A stretch of 5,749 nt of DNA from Clostridia bacterium. GTDB lineage: Bacteria > Bacillota > Clostridia > Oscillospirales > CAG-382. Below, in pieces: positions 1-5,749 of this stretch; positions within the stretch are counted from its first letter, which is position 1; every line of letters starts with the position of its first letter. The DNA is taken from assembly GCA_017646185.1 (NCBI GenBank), contig JAGCNA010000182.1:1-5749 (forward strand). Reading direction: 5' to 3'. A program made the position numbers and the translations under genes. Below the pieces are notes generated by a model. The model was given only the letters and a program-made list of their open reading frames with translations. It searched no databases and was not told where the DNA came from.

Positions 1-820
1 GGTGTCGAAAATTGACGGCACGGTAAAATATCTTTTCGAACTTGCCGACGGAGAGAAGATAGAAACCGTATTTATGCGTTATAAATACGGAAACACCGTC
101 TGCATATCCACTCAGGCGGGCTGCAGAATGGGCTGTACCTTTTGCGCTTCCCATATAAACGGCTTCCGCAGACATCTTACCCCCGGTGAAATGCTGGAGC
201 AGGTAATGGCGGCTATGCGTGATACTGGGGAAAAGGTAAAGGGCATAGTGCTTATGGGCATTGGCGAGCCTTTGGATAATTACCATAACGTTTTGCAGTT
301 TTTGCGTCTTGTCCACCATCCGGATGGGCTCAATATCTCTCACAGACATATCTCTCTTTCCACCTGCGGGTTGGTAGATAAAATAGATATGCTGGCGCAG
401 GAAAAACTGCAGATAACCCTTTCCGTATCCCTTCACGCCCCCAACGATGATATACGCAGACAGACTATGCCCGTTGCAAGAAAGTTTGCATACGAAACGC
501 TTATAGACGCCTGCAAGCGTTATATAGACGTAACCAACCGCCGTATATCCTTTGAATACGCTCTTATTTCGGGAGTGAACGATTCGGAAAAGGATGCACA
601 CCAGCTTGGAAAAGTGCTTTCCGGTATGCTTTGCCACGTAAACCTTATTCCCGTAAACGAGGTAAAGGAACGGGGATACAAAAAGAGCACCCGTGAGCAG
701 GTGGCACGTTTTACGGAAATACTTAATTCATATAAAATAAACACCACAGTCCGCCGTAAGCTGGGCGGAGATATAAATGCTTCCTGCGGACAGCTCCGCG
801 CGGAGCATAGAGAGGAGTGA
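1..820 (+). CDS. rlmN: RlmN, dual-specificity 23S rRNA / tRNA adenine-C2 methyltransferase (5' partial)
   Basis: This is a radical-SAM enzyme that methylates C2 of an adenine in the 23S rRNA peptidyl-transferase centre and of A37 in some tRNAs. Codons are read from base 2, and 272 residues are visible. The [4Fe-4S] motif CRMGCTFC supplies Cys41, Cys45 and Cys48 (CX3CX2C). Cys34, seven residues before the cluster, and Cys262 in the C-terminal GGDINASCGQLR match the two catalytic cysteines of the family. The SAM-binding GEP-type motif GIGEPLDN lies at 86-93. Full-length RlmN is about 340-360 residues, and the visible N-terminus aligns with the middle of the family just before the radical-SAM core. 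About 70-90 N-terminal residues therefore lie left of the window, and the GTG at 2-4 is most likely an internal Val codon. The stop is 6 bases before prpC, so the two are probably cotranscribed. The identification is firm; only the missing start is unknown. Confidence 0.96.
   Translation, partial: VSKIDGTVKYLFELADGEKIETVFMRYKYGNTVCISTQAGCRMGCTFCASHINGFRRHLTPGEMLEQVMAAMRDTGEKVKGIVLMGIGEPLDNYHNVLQFLRLVHHPDGLNISHRHISLSTCGLVDKIDMLAQEKLQITLSVSLHAPNDDIRRQTMPVARKFAYETLIDACKRYIDVTNRRISFEYALISGVNDSEKDAHQLGKVLSGMLCHVNLIPVNEVKERGYKKSTREQVARFTEILNSYKINTTVRRKLGGDINASCGQLRAEHREE
811..817 (+). promoter_or_regulatory. Ribosome binding site of prpC
   Basis: AGAGGAG lies inside the last codons of rlmN, with 9 bases between it and the TTG at 827. 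It decides the start of prpC. The nearby ATG at 820-822, which overlaps the rlmN stop as TGATG, is too close to the site and out of frame with the phosphatase. Confidence 0.75.
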
Positions 821-826
821 TGTATC

Positions 827-1594
827 TTGCGCATTTGCGGCAATACCGATGTAGGTAAGAAAAGAAAGAATAATCAGGATTATTTTCTCATATACAACGG
901 AAGAGATTACGTTTCCGCCGTCATTTGCGATGGAATGGGCGGCGCCGCAGGCGGTAATGTTGCCAGCCGTCTCGCCTGCGAGATATATCAGGAAACTCTT
1001 TCAGCCTCTTTAAAGGGTGTAAACTTATATACCATCACCCGTGAGGATATAATAAAGATACTGCGTCTTTCGGTGGTTTGCGCAAACAAAGCGGTGTACG
1101 CAAAAGCGCAGACGGATAACGAATGTTACGGTATGGGCACAACGCTGGTGGCATTCTTTTCCTGCCCCGCAATAAACGTTGCGGTAAACGTGGGAGACAG
1201 CCGTTTGTATACCGTCAGCAACCGTATGGCAATACAAATAACCAAAGACCATTCATTGGTGCAGATGTTGGTGGATAACGGCGCTTTAAGCGAAAAAGAA
1301 GCCCTTTTGCATCCCAAGAAAAACATAATCTTACGTGCTTTGGGTGTAGACGACATGGTAGAGCCGGATATGTTTTTCAACATTGAATTCGATTATATTC
1401 TTCTGTGCTCCGATGGGCTTTCAAATTTCGTTTCCCGCCGTGATATGGAAGAGATAATATATACAAAATCCCGTTGGGGACGTAAGATCACCGATGAAAA
1501 ACGGGTAAAAATGCTTATAGATCTGGCAAACAAAAAAGGCGGTACGGATAATATAACCGCTGTTCTCATCGGAAAGGAGAAATCTGATGAATAA
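827..1594 (+). CDS. prpC: PrpC/Stp, PP2C-family Ser/Thr protein phosphatase
   Basis: This is a cytoplasmic, metal-dependent (Mn/Mg) protein phosphatase that removes phosphate from Ser/Thr residues modified by the neighbouring PASTA kinase, and probably from the kinase itself. The 255-residue length is normal for the bacterial family. PP2C motifs appear in order: NNQD (Asp18), CDGMGG with metal ligand Asp35 and Gly36, GMGTTLVAF, NVGDSRLY, the TKDHSLVQMLVDNGALS segment, LLCSDGLSN with Asp196, and GGTDNITAV with Asp241. The expected metal-binding aspartates are therefore present, and the enzyme should be active. The start is TTG at 827: it follows a good ribosome binding site, and its product begins RICGNTDVGKKRKNNQD, which matches the usual N-terminus of the family. 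The gene overlaps prkC by 8 bases, which suggests translational coupling so that kinase and phosphatase are made together. The kinase adjacency supports this function over a SpoIIE- or RsbU-type phosphatase. Confidence 0.95.
   Translation: MRICGNTDVGKKRKNNQDYFLIYNGRDYVSAVICDGMGGAAGGNVASRLACEIYQETLSASLKGVNLYTITREDIIKILRLSVVCANKAVYAKAQTDNECYGMGTTLVAFFSCPAINVAVNVGDSRLYTVSNRMAIQITKDHSLVQMLVDNGALSEKEALLHPKKNIILRALGVDDMVEPDMFFNIEFDYILLCSDGLSNFVSRRDMEEIIYTKSRWGRKITDEKRVKMLIDLANKKGGTDNITAVLIGKEKSDE
1573..1580 (+). promoter_or_regulatory. Ribosome binding site of prkC
   Basis: AAAGGAGA, near the 3' end of prpC, sits 6 bases before the ATG at 1587. Spacing and match are close to ideal. Because the prkC start codon overlaps the prpC stop region (ATGAATAA), ribosomes finishing prpC could restart here. 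Confidence 0.8.
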
Positions 1595-3659
1595 TAAATA
1601 TCAAGGCTTTGTGGGCAAGGTGCTGGACGGCAGATATAAGATTATCGAGTTGTTGGGCGTAGGCGGAATGGCTTTCGTTTTAAAGGCGGAGGACCTGCTT
1701 ATGGACCGCACGGTTGCCATAAAGATACTCAACGATGAATATAACGGAGATAAGCAGGCAGAATCCAGATTCATAAACGAATCCAAGGCTGTGGCTATGC
1801 TTTCCCATAAAAATCTCGTAAGTATTTACGACGTTGCCATCTATCCCGATATGAAGTATATCGTTATGGAATATCTTGACGGTATCACCTTAAAGGAATA
1901 TCTGGATAAAAAAGGCGTGCTTTCCTGGAAAGAGGCGTGTCTGTATACCGTGCAGATACTCAAAGCATTGGAGCACGCTCACAGCAAGGACGTTATACAC
2001 AGAGATATAAAGCCCCAGAATATTATTCTGCAGAAAAACGGTGAAATAAAGGTTACGGACTTCGGTATCGCAAAGACACCTCACGAAAACCTTAATGCAG
2101 ACAAAGAGAGGGCTATCGGCACCGTATACTATATCAGCCCCGAGCAGGCTTCCAGCAAGGAAACCACCTTCGCTTCGGATATATATTCCGTAGGCATTAT
2201 GCTTTACGAAATGGTTACGGGCGTTTTACCCTTTACTGCGGAAAATCTTATAGAGATCGCAATGATGCAGATCAACGAAGAGCCGGGCAACCCCTGCGAT
2301 ATAAATTCCGAAATTCCCTTCGGTGTGGCGCAGATCATCCGCAAGGCAATGGAAAAGGACCCTTCAAACCGTTTTGCATCTGCTCACAGCATGATAAAAG
2401 CCATCGATATGGTGCTCCGCAACCCCACAGTTACCTTTGCTTTGGGTAACGATTACCCCGTGGGCGAAGCGTTGCCTTATAACGTGGTTCCCATAGATTC
2501 TATCGCAACCTCCGAACTGGAGTATGATGACGTATCCGGCAGAAAAGCCGGAGCAGGCGGAGGAAGCACCAAAAAACGCTACGTTAAAAAACGCAAAAAG
2601 AAAAAGCGTTCTGTTCGTGAAAGCCGTTCAATGCTTCCCGTAGTTGCCGCAATCGCTTTGTCATTCCTTTTGGTTTGTGCAGCCTGCGGTGTGTATTACG
2701 CCATTTATGCTTTGGAGCTTACCACCGGACCCGCTACCGGAAACGAAGTTGTCGTTCCCAAATTGGTGGGACAGACTTGGTCGGATGAGCTTTCGGATAA
2801 GCTTATAAACGGTAATTTCGATAGCTCCGGCGTTAAGTTCAAGGTGCTGGAGGTTATAAAGGTATATAAATCCGGCTACGGAAACGGAGAAATTATCGAG
2901 CAAGACCCCGTTGCCCATCATATCGGCAAGCTGCCAGATGGACAGATATTCTTTGAAATAGATTCCATAAAGATAAACGTAGTGCCCGATGACGTTGCTG
3001 TACCCTATATCCGCGGATATACCTACAAAGAAGCGGAAATAAAGCTTATGGAAATGGGCTTTAAGGTGGAAAAAGAAGCGGTATACGATGAATTCGGCTT
3101 TGCAAATCAGGTGGTGGGCACTGAACCGGAATTCGGCACTCTTGTAAGCGCAGGCAGTACCGTAAAGGTGTTCGTTTCTATGGGTAAGGACTACACCACT
3201 ACTCAGCCCGTTCCCAACCTTGTGGGTATGACACTTATAGAAGCCCGCGTAGCCTTGGAAAGAGCGAATCTTGCGTTGGGTGAGGTAACCTATGAATACG
3301 ACGGTGAGTTTACCAATAGGATCACCTATCAAAGCATAAAGCCGGATAAAGAGGGACTTGAACCCTTTACCCGGATAGATATCACTATTTCCGGCGCTTC
3401 AAACGGAAGTGAATACAATAAGGGCGATATGCCGGATCTGTTCGGATTATCTCAGGAAGAAGCAGAAGAATTCCTTATCGCTATAGGTCTTGTACCCAAC
3501 CGTATAACCGAGATATATTCCGATGAATACGAGCCCGGTACTGTTTGCGGTCAGAGCATAGAATACGGCTTGCCCGTAAACGATGGTGATAAGGTAGACC
3601 TTATTATATGCGTGGGCCCTGATGATAACGGCGAAGACGTATCTGATACGGAGGAATAA
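1587..3659 (+). CDS. prkC: PrkC/PknB-type membrane Ser/Thr kinase with four PASTA repeats
   Basis: This single-pass membrane kinase of 690 residues senses peptidoglycan or lipid II outside the cell through PASTA repeats and phosphorylates cytoplasmic proteins. The kinase domain (about 13-280) has the glycine loop GVGGMAFV (24-31), Lys46, alpha-C Glu65, HRDIKPQN with Asp140, and DFG at 158-160, followed by GTVYYISPEQ (Thr179). All catalytic residues are intact. The activation loop between Thr164 and Thr179 has no Ser or Thr, which is unusual. A linker with a very basic stretch (about 327-345) precedes one transmembrane helix (about 349-375), so the C-terminal part is outside. PASTA repeats lie at about 388-467 (long and atypical), 470-537, 540-610 and 613-678, then a short acidic tail. 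The only extracellular cysteines, Cys654 and Cys675, are in the fourth repeat. It overlaps prpC by 8 bases and is followed by rsgA after 2 bases. The identification is secure; the symbol could equally be stkP or pknB. Confidence 0.96.
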   Translation: MNNKYQGFVGKVLDGRYKIIELLGVGGMAFVLKAEDLLMDRTVAIKILNDEYNGDKQAESRFINESKAVAMLSHKNLVSIYDVAIYPDMKYIVMEYLDGITLKEYLDKKGVLSWKEACLYTVQILKALEHAHSKDVIHRDIKPQNIILQKNGEIKVTDFGIAKTPHENLNADKERAIGTVYYISPEQASSKETTFASDIYSVGIMLYEMVTGVLPFTAENLIEIAMMQINEEPGNPCDINSEIPFGVAQIIRKAMEKDPSNRFASAHSMIKAIDMVLRNPTVTFALGNDYPVGEALPYNVVPIDSIATSELEYDDVSGRKAGAGGGSTKKRYVKKRKKKKRSVRESRSMLPVVAAIALSFLLVCAACGVYYAIYALELTTGPATGNEVVVPKLVGQTWSDELSDKLINGNFDSSGVKFKVLEVIKVYKSGYGNGEIIEQDPVAHHIGKLPDGQIFFEIDSIKINVVPDDVAVPYIRGYTYKEAEIKLMEMGFKVEKEAVYDEFGFANQVVGTEPEFGTLVSAGSTVKVFVSMGKDYTTTQPVPNLVGMTLIEARVALERANLALGEVTYEYDGEFTNRITYQSIKPDKEGLEPFTRIDITISGASNGSEYNKGDMPDLFGLSQEEAEEFLIAIGLVPNRITEIYSDEYEPGTVCGQSIEYGLPVNDGDKVDLIICVGPDDNGEDVSDTEE
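3650..3655 (+). promoter_or_regulatory. Ribosome binding site of rsgA
   Basis: GGAGGA, inside the last codons of prkC, is 6 bases before the TTG at 3662. It supports the TTG start, whose product MPTGLLLKGQKGLY matches the short N-terminal strand of the RsgA OB fold. Confidence 0.75.
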
Positions 3660-3661
3660 CA

Positions 3662-4534
3662 TTGCCTACCGGATTATTGCTTAAAGGTCAGAAGGGGCTT
3701 TACACCCTTTTTGACGGAGAAAAAGAAATTCAATGCCGTGCGGGAAGCCGTTTGCGCAAAAGCGATACGCGCCTTTCCCCCGGAGATAACGTGGAGTTTA
3801 CCGTAAATGATGACGGTACGGGATTTATAACAGAAATATTGCCGCGGAAGAACGCTTTTGTGCGTCCTCCCGTGGCAAATATAGACGTATTCGTTATCGT
3901 TACCGCCGCCGCTTCGCCGGATCCCGATATATATTATCTGGATTCCCTTTGCGCCATAGCAACCCTTGCAGGTGCGGAAGTTGTGCTGGTAATAAACAAA
4001 ACAGATATTAAATCTCCCAAGTTCCTTACGGATATATACGAAAAAACTCCCATTAAGGTGTTTTGCGTGCAGGCTGTAAACGGAGTTGGCGTAGATGCTC
4101 TCCGGGAAGAGCTTAAGGGAAAGACCGCTGTGTTTGCAGGCCCCTCCGGTGCAGGCAAATCCAGCTTGCTCAACGCATTGTGTCCGTCTCTTTCCGCCGA
4201 AACAGGCGAGCTTTCCGAAAGACTTATGCGGGGAAAAAACACCACCCGTGTTTCCCAGCTGTTTTTATTGGAAGGGGATATCCGTCTGGCAGATACACCG
4301 GGATTTACTATGCTGGATTTTTTTGCCTGCGGTGTTACCGACCACAAAAAGGTAATAGATGCGTTCCCCGAAATGCTGCCCTTTACCTGTGATTGCAGAT
4401 GGAGGGATTGTGCCCATACCGTGGAGGAGGGCTGTGCCGTCCTACATCAGGTAGAGCAGGGAACAATACCGAAATCACGGCACGAAAGCTTTGTGCGCAT
4501 TTACACGGAGCTTAAACAAAAAACTACTTATTAG
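3662..4534 (+). CDS. rsgA: RsgA (CpgA), circularly permuted ribosome small-subunit assembly GTPase
   Basis: This GTPase binds the immature 30S subunit and helps in late maturation and factor release. The 290-residue length is normal. An N-terminal OB fold (about 1-65) is followed by a GTPase domain with permuted motif order: G4 NKTD (112-115), then P-loop GPSGAGKSS (160-168), the switch region GKNTTR with Asn193, and DTPGF. A C-terminal zinc knuckle has ligands Cys245, Cys250, His252 and Cys258 (C-X4-C-X-H-X5-C). In most relatives the switch motif reads G-[RK]-H-T-T, and that His has been proposed as the catalytic residue; here it is Asn. The G5 position reads VQAV rather than the usual SA. 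Start TTG is chosen from the ribosome binding site and family alignment. The gene lies 2 bases after prkC, an arrangement shared with Bacillus subtilis, where the orthologue CpgA is phosphorylated by PrkC. Identity is very likely; altered catalysis is inference. Confidence 0.94.
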   Translation: MPTGLLLKGQKGLYTLFDGEKEIQCRAGSRLRKSDTRLSPGDNVEFTVNDDGTGFITEILPRKNAFVRPPVANIDVFVIVTAAASPDPDIYYLDSLCAIATLAGAEVVLVINKTDIKSPKFLTDIYEKTPIKVFCVQAVNGVGVDALREELKGKTAVFAGPSGAGKSSLLNALCPSLSAETGELSERLMRGKNTTRVSQLFLLEGDIRLADTPGFTMLDFFACGVTDHKKVIDAFPEMLPFTCDCRWRDCAHTVEEGCAVLHQVEQGTIPKSRHESFVRIYTELKQKTTY

Positions 4535-4539
4535 AGGTG
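4534..4539 (+). promoter_or_regulatory. Ribosome binding site of pssA
   Basis: GAGGTG begins at the last base of the rsgA stop codon and is 5 bases before the ATG at 4545. It selects this ATG over in-frame alternatives further upstream, which lie inside rsgA. Confidence 0.65.
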
Positions 4540-4544
4540 TAAAA

Positions 4545-5213
4545 ATGTTTATAGGTTTTATTAACCTTGCAAACTTAATAACACTCGGAGGATTATGCTC
4601 TGCCGCCATTGCTATGTTTTCTGCGGCAAATCATAATTATTGCCTTGCTCTTACCTTCTTTTTGCTGGCAGGCGTCTGCGATATGACAGACGGAACAGCG
4701 GCTCGCCGTACTCCCGGCAGAACGGATCGTGCCAAGGTTTACGGCGTTCAGCTGGATAGCCTTTGCGATATGGTCAGCTTTGGTGTTACTCCTTGCGTGA
4801 TCGCATGGTTTCTCGGCTACGATACCTTTTTTGATATTATAGTTTACCTCTTGTTCTTTATAGCTTCCGCCACCAGACTTGCATATTTCAATACTCTTAC
4901 TATGGAAAAAGCAGACCTTTCTTCCAAATCCTTTGTAGGTGTGCCTATCCCGTTTTCCTGCTTTTCTACAGTATTTCTTATGATGCTGCTGGCAATCGGA
5001 GTTTCTCCCTCCGCAATGGCGTGGGCGTTCAGATTTGTTTACCTGCTGGTTGCTATGATGTACGTTTTAAGAGTAAAGATCCCCAAGCCTCCTCTTAAGT
5101 TAGCAATTATTTTTGGCGCCGTGGGACTGGTAATTTACATTGTTACTATGATCCAGTGGAGTGGAAATTCCGTTACCACCGCTATCGAAAACTATATAAC
5201 CTTAACTGCATAG
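4545..5213 (+). CDS. pssA: PssA-type CDP-diacylglycerol-serine O-phosphatidyltransferase
   Basis: This integral membrane enzyme of the CDP-alcohol phosphatidyltransferase family most likely joins CDP-diacylglycerol and L-serine to give phosphatidylserine, the precursor of phosphatidylethanolamine. The 222-residue protein begins with a membrane segment (about 5-28) and carries the family signature: Asp46, Asp49-Gly50, Ala53-Arg54, Gly67, Asp71 and Asp75. The spacer between Ala-Arg and the Gly is 12 residues rather than the usual 8-9; from memory, a similar longer spacer occurs in clostridial PssA proteins. Further PssA-like marks are ATRLAYFN (109-116) and FVGVPIP (130-136). More hydrophobic segments lie at about 85-113, 137-158, 163-180 and 187-206. 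The start is ATG 4545, 10 bases after rsgA. A companion psd (decarboxylase) gene is not in the window, so whether serine is the final head group cannot be settled here. Phosphatidylglycerophosphate or inositol-phosphate synthases are less likely because of the GxPIP motif. Confidence 0.87.
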   Translation: MFIGFINLANLITLGGLCSAAIAMFSAANHNYCLALTFFLLAGVCDMTDGTAARRTPGRTDRAKVYGVQLDSLCDMVSFGVTPCVIAWFLGYDTFFDIIVYLLFFIASATRLAYFNTLTMEKADLSSKSFVGVPIPFSCFSTVFLMMLLAIGVSPSAMAWAFRFVYLLVAMMYVLRVKIPKPPLKLAIIFGAVGLVIYIVTMIQWSGNSVTTAIENYITLTA

Positions 5214-5218
5214 AAATA

Positions 5219-5245
5219 AAGACCACCGGTGTAGCCGGTGGTCTT
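5219..5245. terminator. Intrinsic terminator between convergent genes, probably bidirectional
   Basis: A perfect 9-bp GC-rich stem (GACCACCGG at 5221-5229 with CCGGTGGTC at 5235-5243) with a 5-base loop is extended by two A-T pairs to 11 bp. It begins 5 bases after the pssA stop codon and ends 8 bases before the stop codon of the convergent gene. On the plus strand it is followed by TTAAATTATATTAAA, and on the minus strand by TTTATTTC. Both tails are T-rich but interrupted. It probably terminates both transcripts. Confidence 0.88.
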
Positions 5246-5253
5246 AAATTATA

Positions 5254-5749
5254 TTAAATATCTACTTCCATTCCGTCGTAGGAGGTTAAAAATCCGTCCT
5301 TTGCCGCAATGGGCACAAGCTCATCGTATATAGCTCCGCCGTTGTGGGAAAAATGATTAACGCAGAACACGGTGTTTTCGTCCGCAATACCTTTTTCTCT
5401 CATCATATCGGCGGTTATCTTGCAGGTGTCAAGTCCCAGATGTCCGCCGGAGCCGGGCAGGGTAACGAAGGTACAGTCAAGGGAAACAAAATCTGCTTTT
5501 ATCTTGCTTTTTTCGAGATATTCCCAAACGTCGTCATACAAAAGTCCCGTATCGTGGAGATACAGCAAGGTTTTGCCGCCTTCTTCTATAATATAACAGC
5601 AGGCATTGTTTTCGTCCCGTGTGTGGTTTGCACGGATAGGAGTTACCTTGTAATCGCCAAACTCATAGGTTACGTAGTTTTCCAAAACCATAGGGGTTAT
5701 GTATTTGCATCTGCGCTCATCGGAAAAACGACCGAAGTAGTTTTCATAA
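5254..5749 (-). CDS. Metallo-beta-lactamase-fold hydrolase, PhnP-like (5' partial)
   Basis: This is the C-terminal part of a probable metal-dependent phosphoesterase or similar hydrolase. The frame stays open from the stop at 5254-5256 to the right edge, giving 164 visible residues, so the start is outside the window. The Met codon at 5689-5691 is probably internal, since the preceding residues (NYFGRFSDERRCKYITP) read on as ordinary protein. Counting from that Met, candidate metal ligands typical of the later half of the fold are His23 (PIRANH), Asp47 (YLHDTG) and His113 or His116 (CVNHFSHN). A LDCTF segment and GHLG (His84) also resemble PhnP-type proteins. The HxHxDH motif would lie upstream and cannot be seen. 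The gene is convergent to the operon and shares its terminator, so it belongs to another transcript. The fold is likely; the substrate is unknown, and the PhnP likeness is from motif pattern only. Confidence 0.8.
   Translation of the reverse strand, partial: YENYFGRFSDERRCKYITPMVLENYVTYEFGDYKVTPIRANHTRDENNACCYIIEEGGKTLLYLHDTGLLYDDVWEYLEKSKIKADFVSLDCTFVTLPGSGGHLGLDTCKITADMMREKGIADENTVFCVNHFSHNGGAIYDELVPIAAKDGFLTSYDGMEVDI

Noticed and set aside
2..4. GTG as the true start of rlmN
   Set aside because: The protein would lack the N-terminal domain found in all full-length RlmN proteins, and the visible sequence aligns with the middle of the family.
2535..2552. Inverted repeat TCCGGC-agaaaa-GCCGGA inside prkC
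   Set aside because: Only 6 bp in the stem, inside coding sequence for the flexible linker, with no T-run after it; likely chance.
2661..3332. Long minus-strand open frame (223 codons) opposite the PASTA part of prkC
   Set aside because: It lies wholly opposite a well-supported gene, shows no recognisable domain, and its composition (rich in Tyr, His and Gly) is that of an antisense shadow.
3934..4347. Minus-strand open frame opposite rsgA, and plus-strand frames at 4095-4355 and 4180-4392
   Set aside because: All overlap the GTPase motifs of rsgA in other frames, and none shows a family motif or a clear ribosome binding site.
4491..4544. Longer N-terminus for pssA starting inside rsgA
   Set aside because: The added residues (beginning CAFTRSLNKK) do not resemble the family N-terminus, and the ribosome binding site at 4534-4539 fits the ATG at 4545.
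5689..5691. Met codon as the start of the minus-strand hydrolase
   Set aside because: The frame stays open to the right edge, and a start here would remove the HxHxDH half of the metallo-beta-lactamase fold.

Overview
The window looks like a piece of a Clostridia-type (Bacillota) chromosome, probably from an Oscillospirales-like or related gut lineage. Three things suggest this: the gene order rlmN-prpC-prkC-rsgA, which is a classic Bacillota housekeeping order; the strong purine-rich Shine-Dalgarno sites; and heavy ATA (Ile) codon use in DNA of roughly balanced base composition. The lineage is inferred from these features and from the style of the proteins, not from a database search.

Layout: positions 1-5213 hold five tightly packed plus-strand genes with gaps of 10 bases or less, or short overlaps, which suggests one operon. 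They are the 3' part of rlmN (23S rRNA/tRNA adenine-C2 methyltransferase), prpC (PP2C Ser/Thr phosphatase, TTG start), prkC (membrane Ser/Thr kinase with four extracellular PASTA repeats), rsgA (small-subunit assembly GTPase, TTG start) and a pssA-type CDP-alcohol phosphatidyltransferase. A strong hairpin at 5219-5245 ends the operon and appears to serve both strands. A convergent minus-strand gene for a metallo-beta-lactamase-fold hydrolase fills the rest and runs off the right edge. No intergenic stretch exceeds about 45 bases.

How the genes work together: the kinase and phosphatase form a reversible Ser/Thr phosphorylation switch that in related bacteria senses cell-wall fragments. RlmN and RsgA act on ribosome modification and maturation, and RsgA is a known target of PASTA kinases in Bacillota. 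The phosphatidylserine synthase gene at the end adds membrane lipid synthesis to the transcript, where Bacillus subtilis carries rpe and thiN instead.

I see no mobile element, CRISPR array, RNA gene or obviously new system. The points worth a second look are at residue level: a kinase activation loop without the usual threonine cluster, an RsgA with Asn in place of the conserved His of its GxHTT motif, a possible disulfide in the last PASTA repeat, an atypical first PASTA repeat, and the replacement of rpe by pssA behind rsgA.
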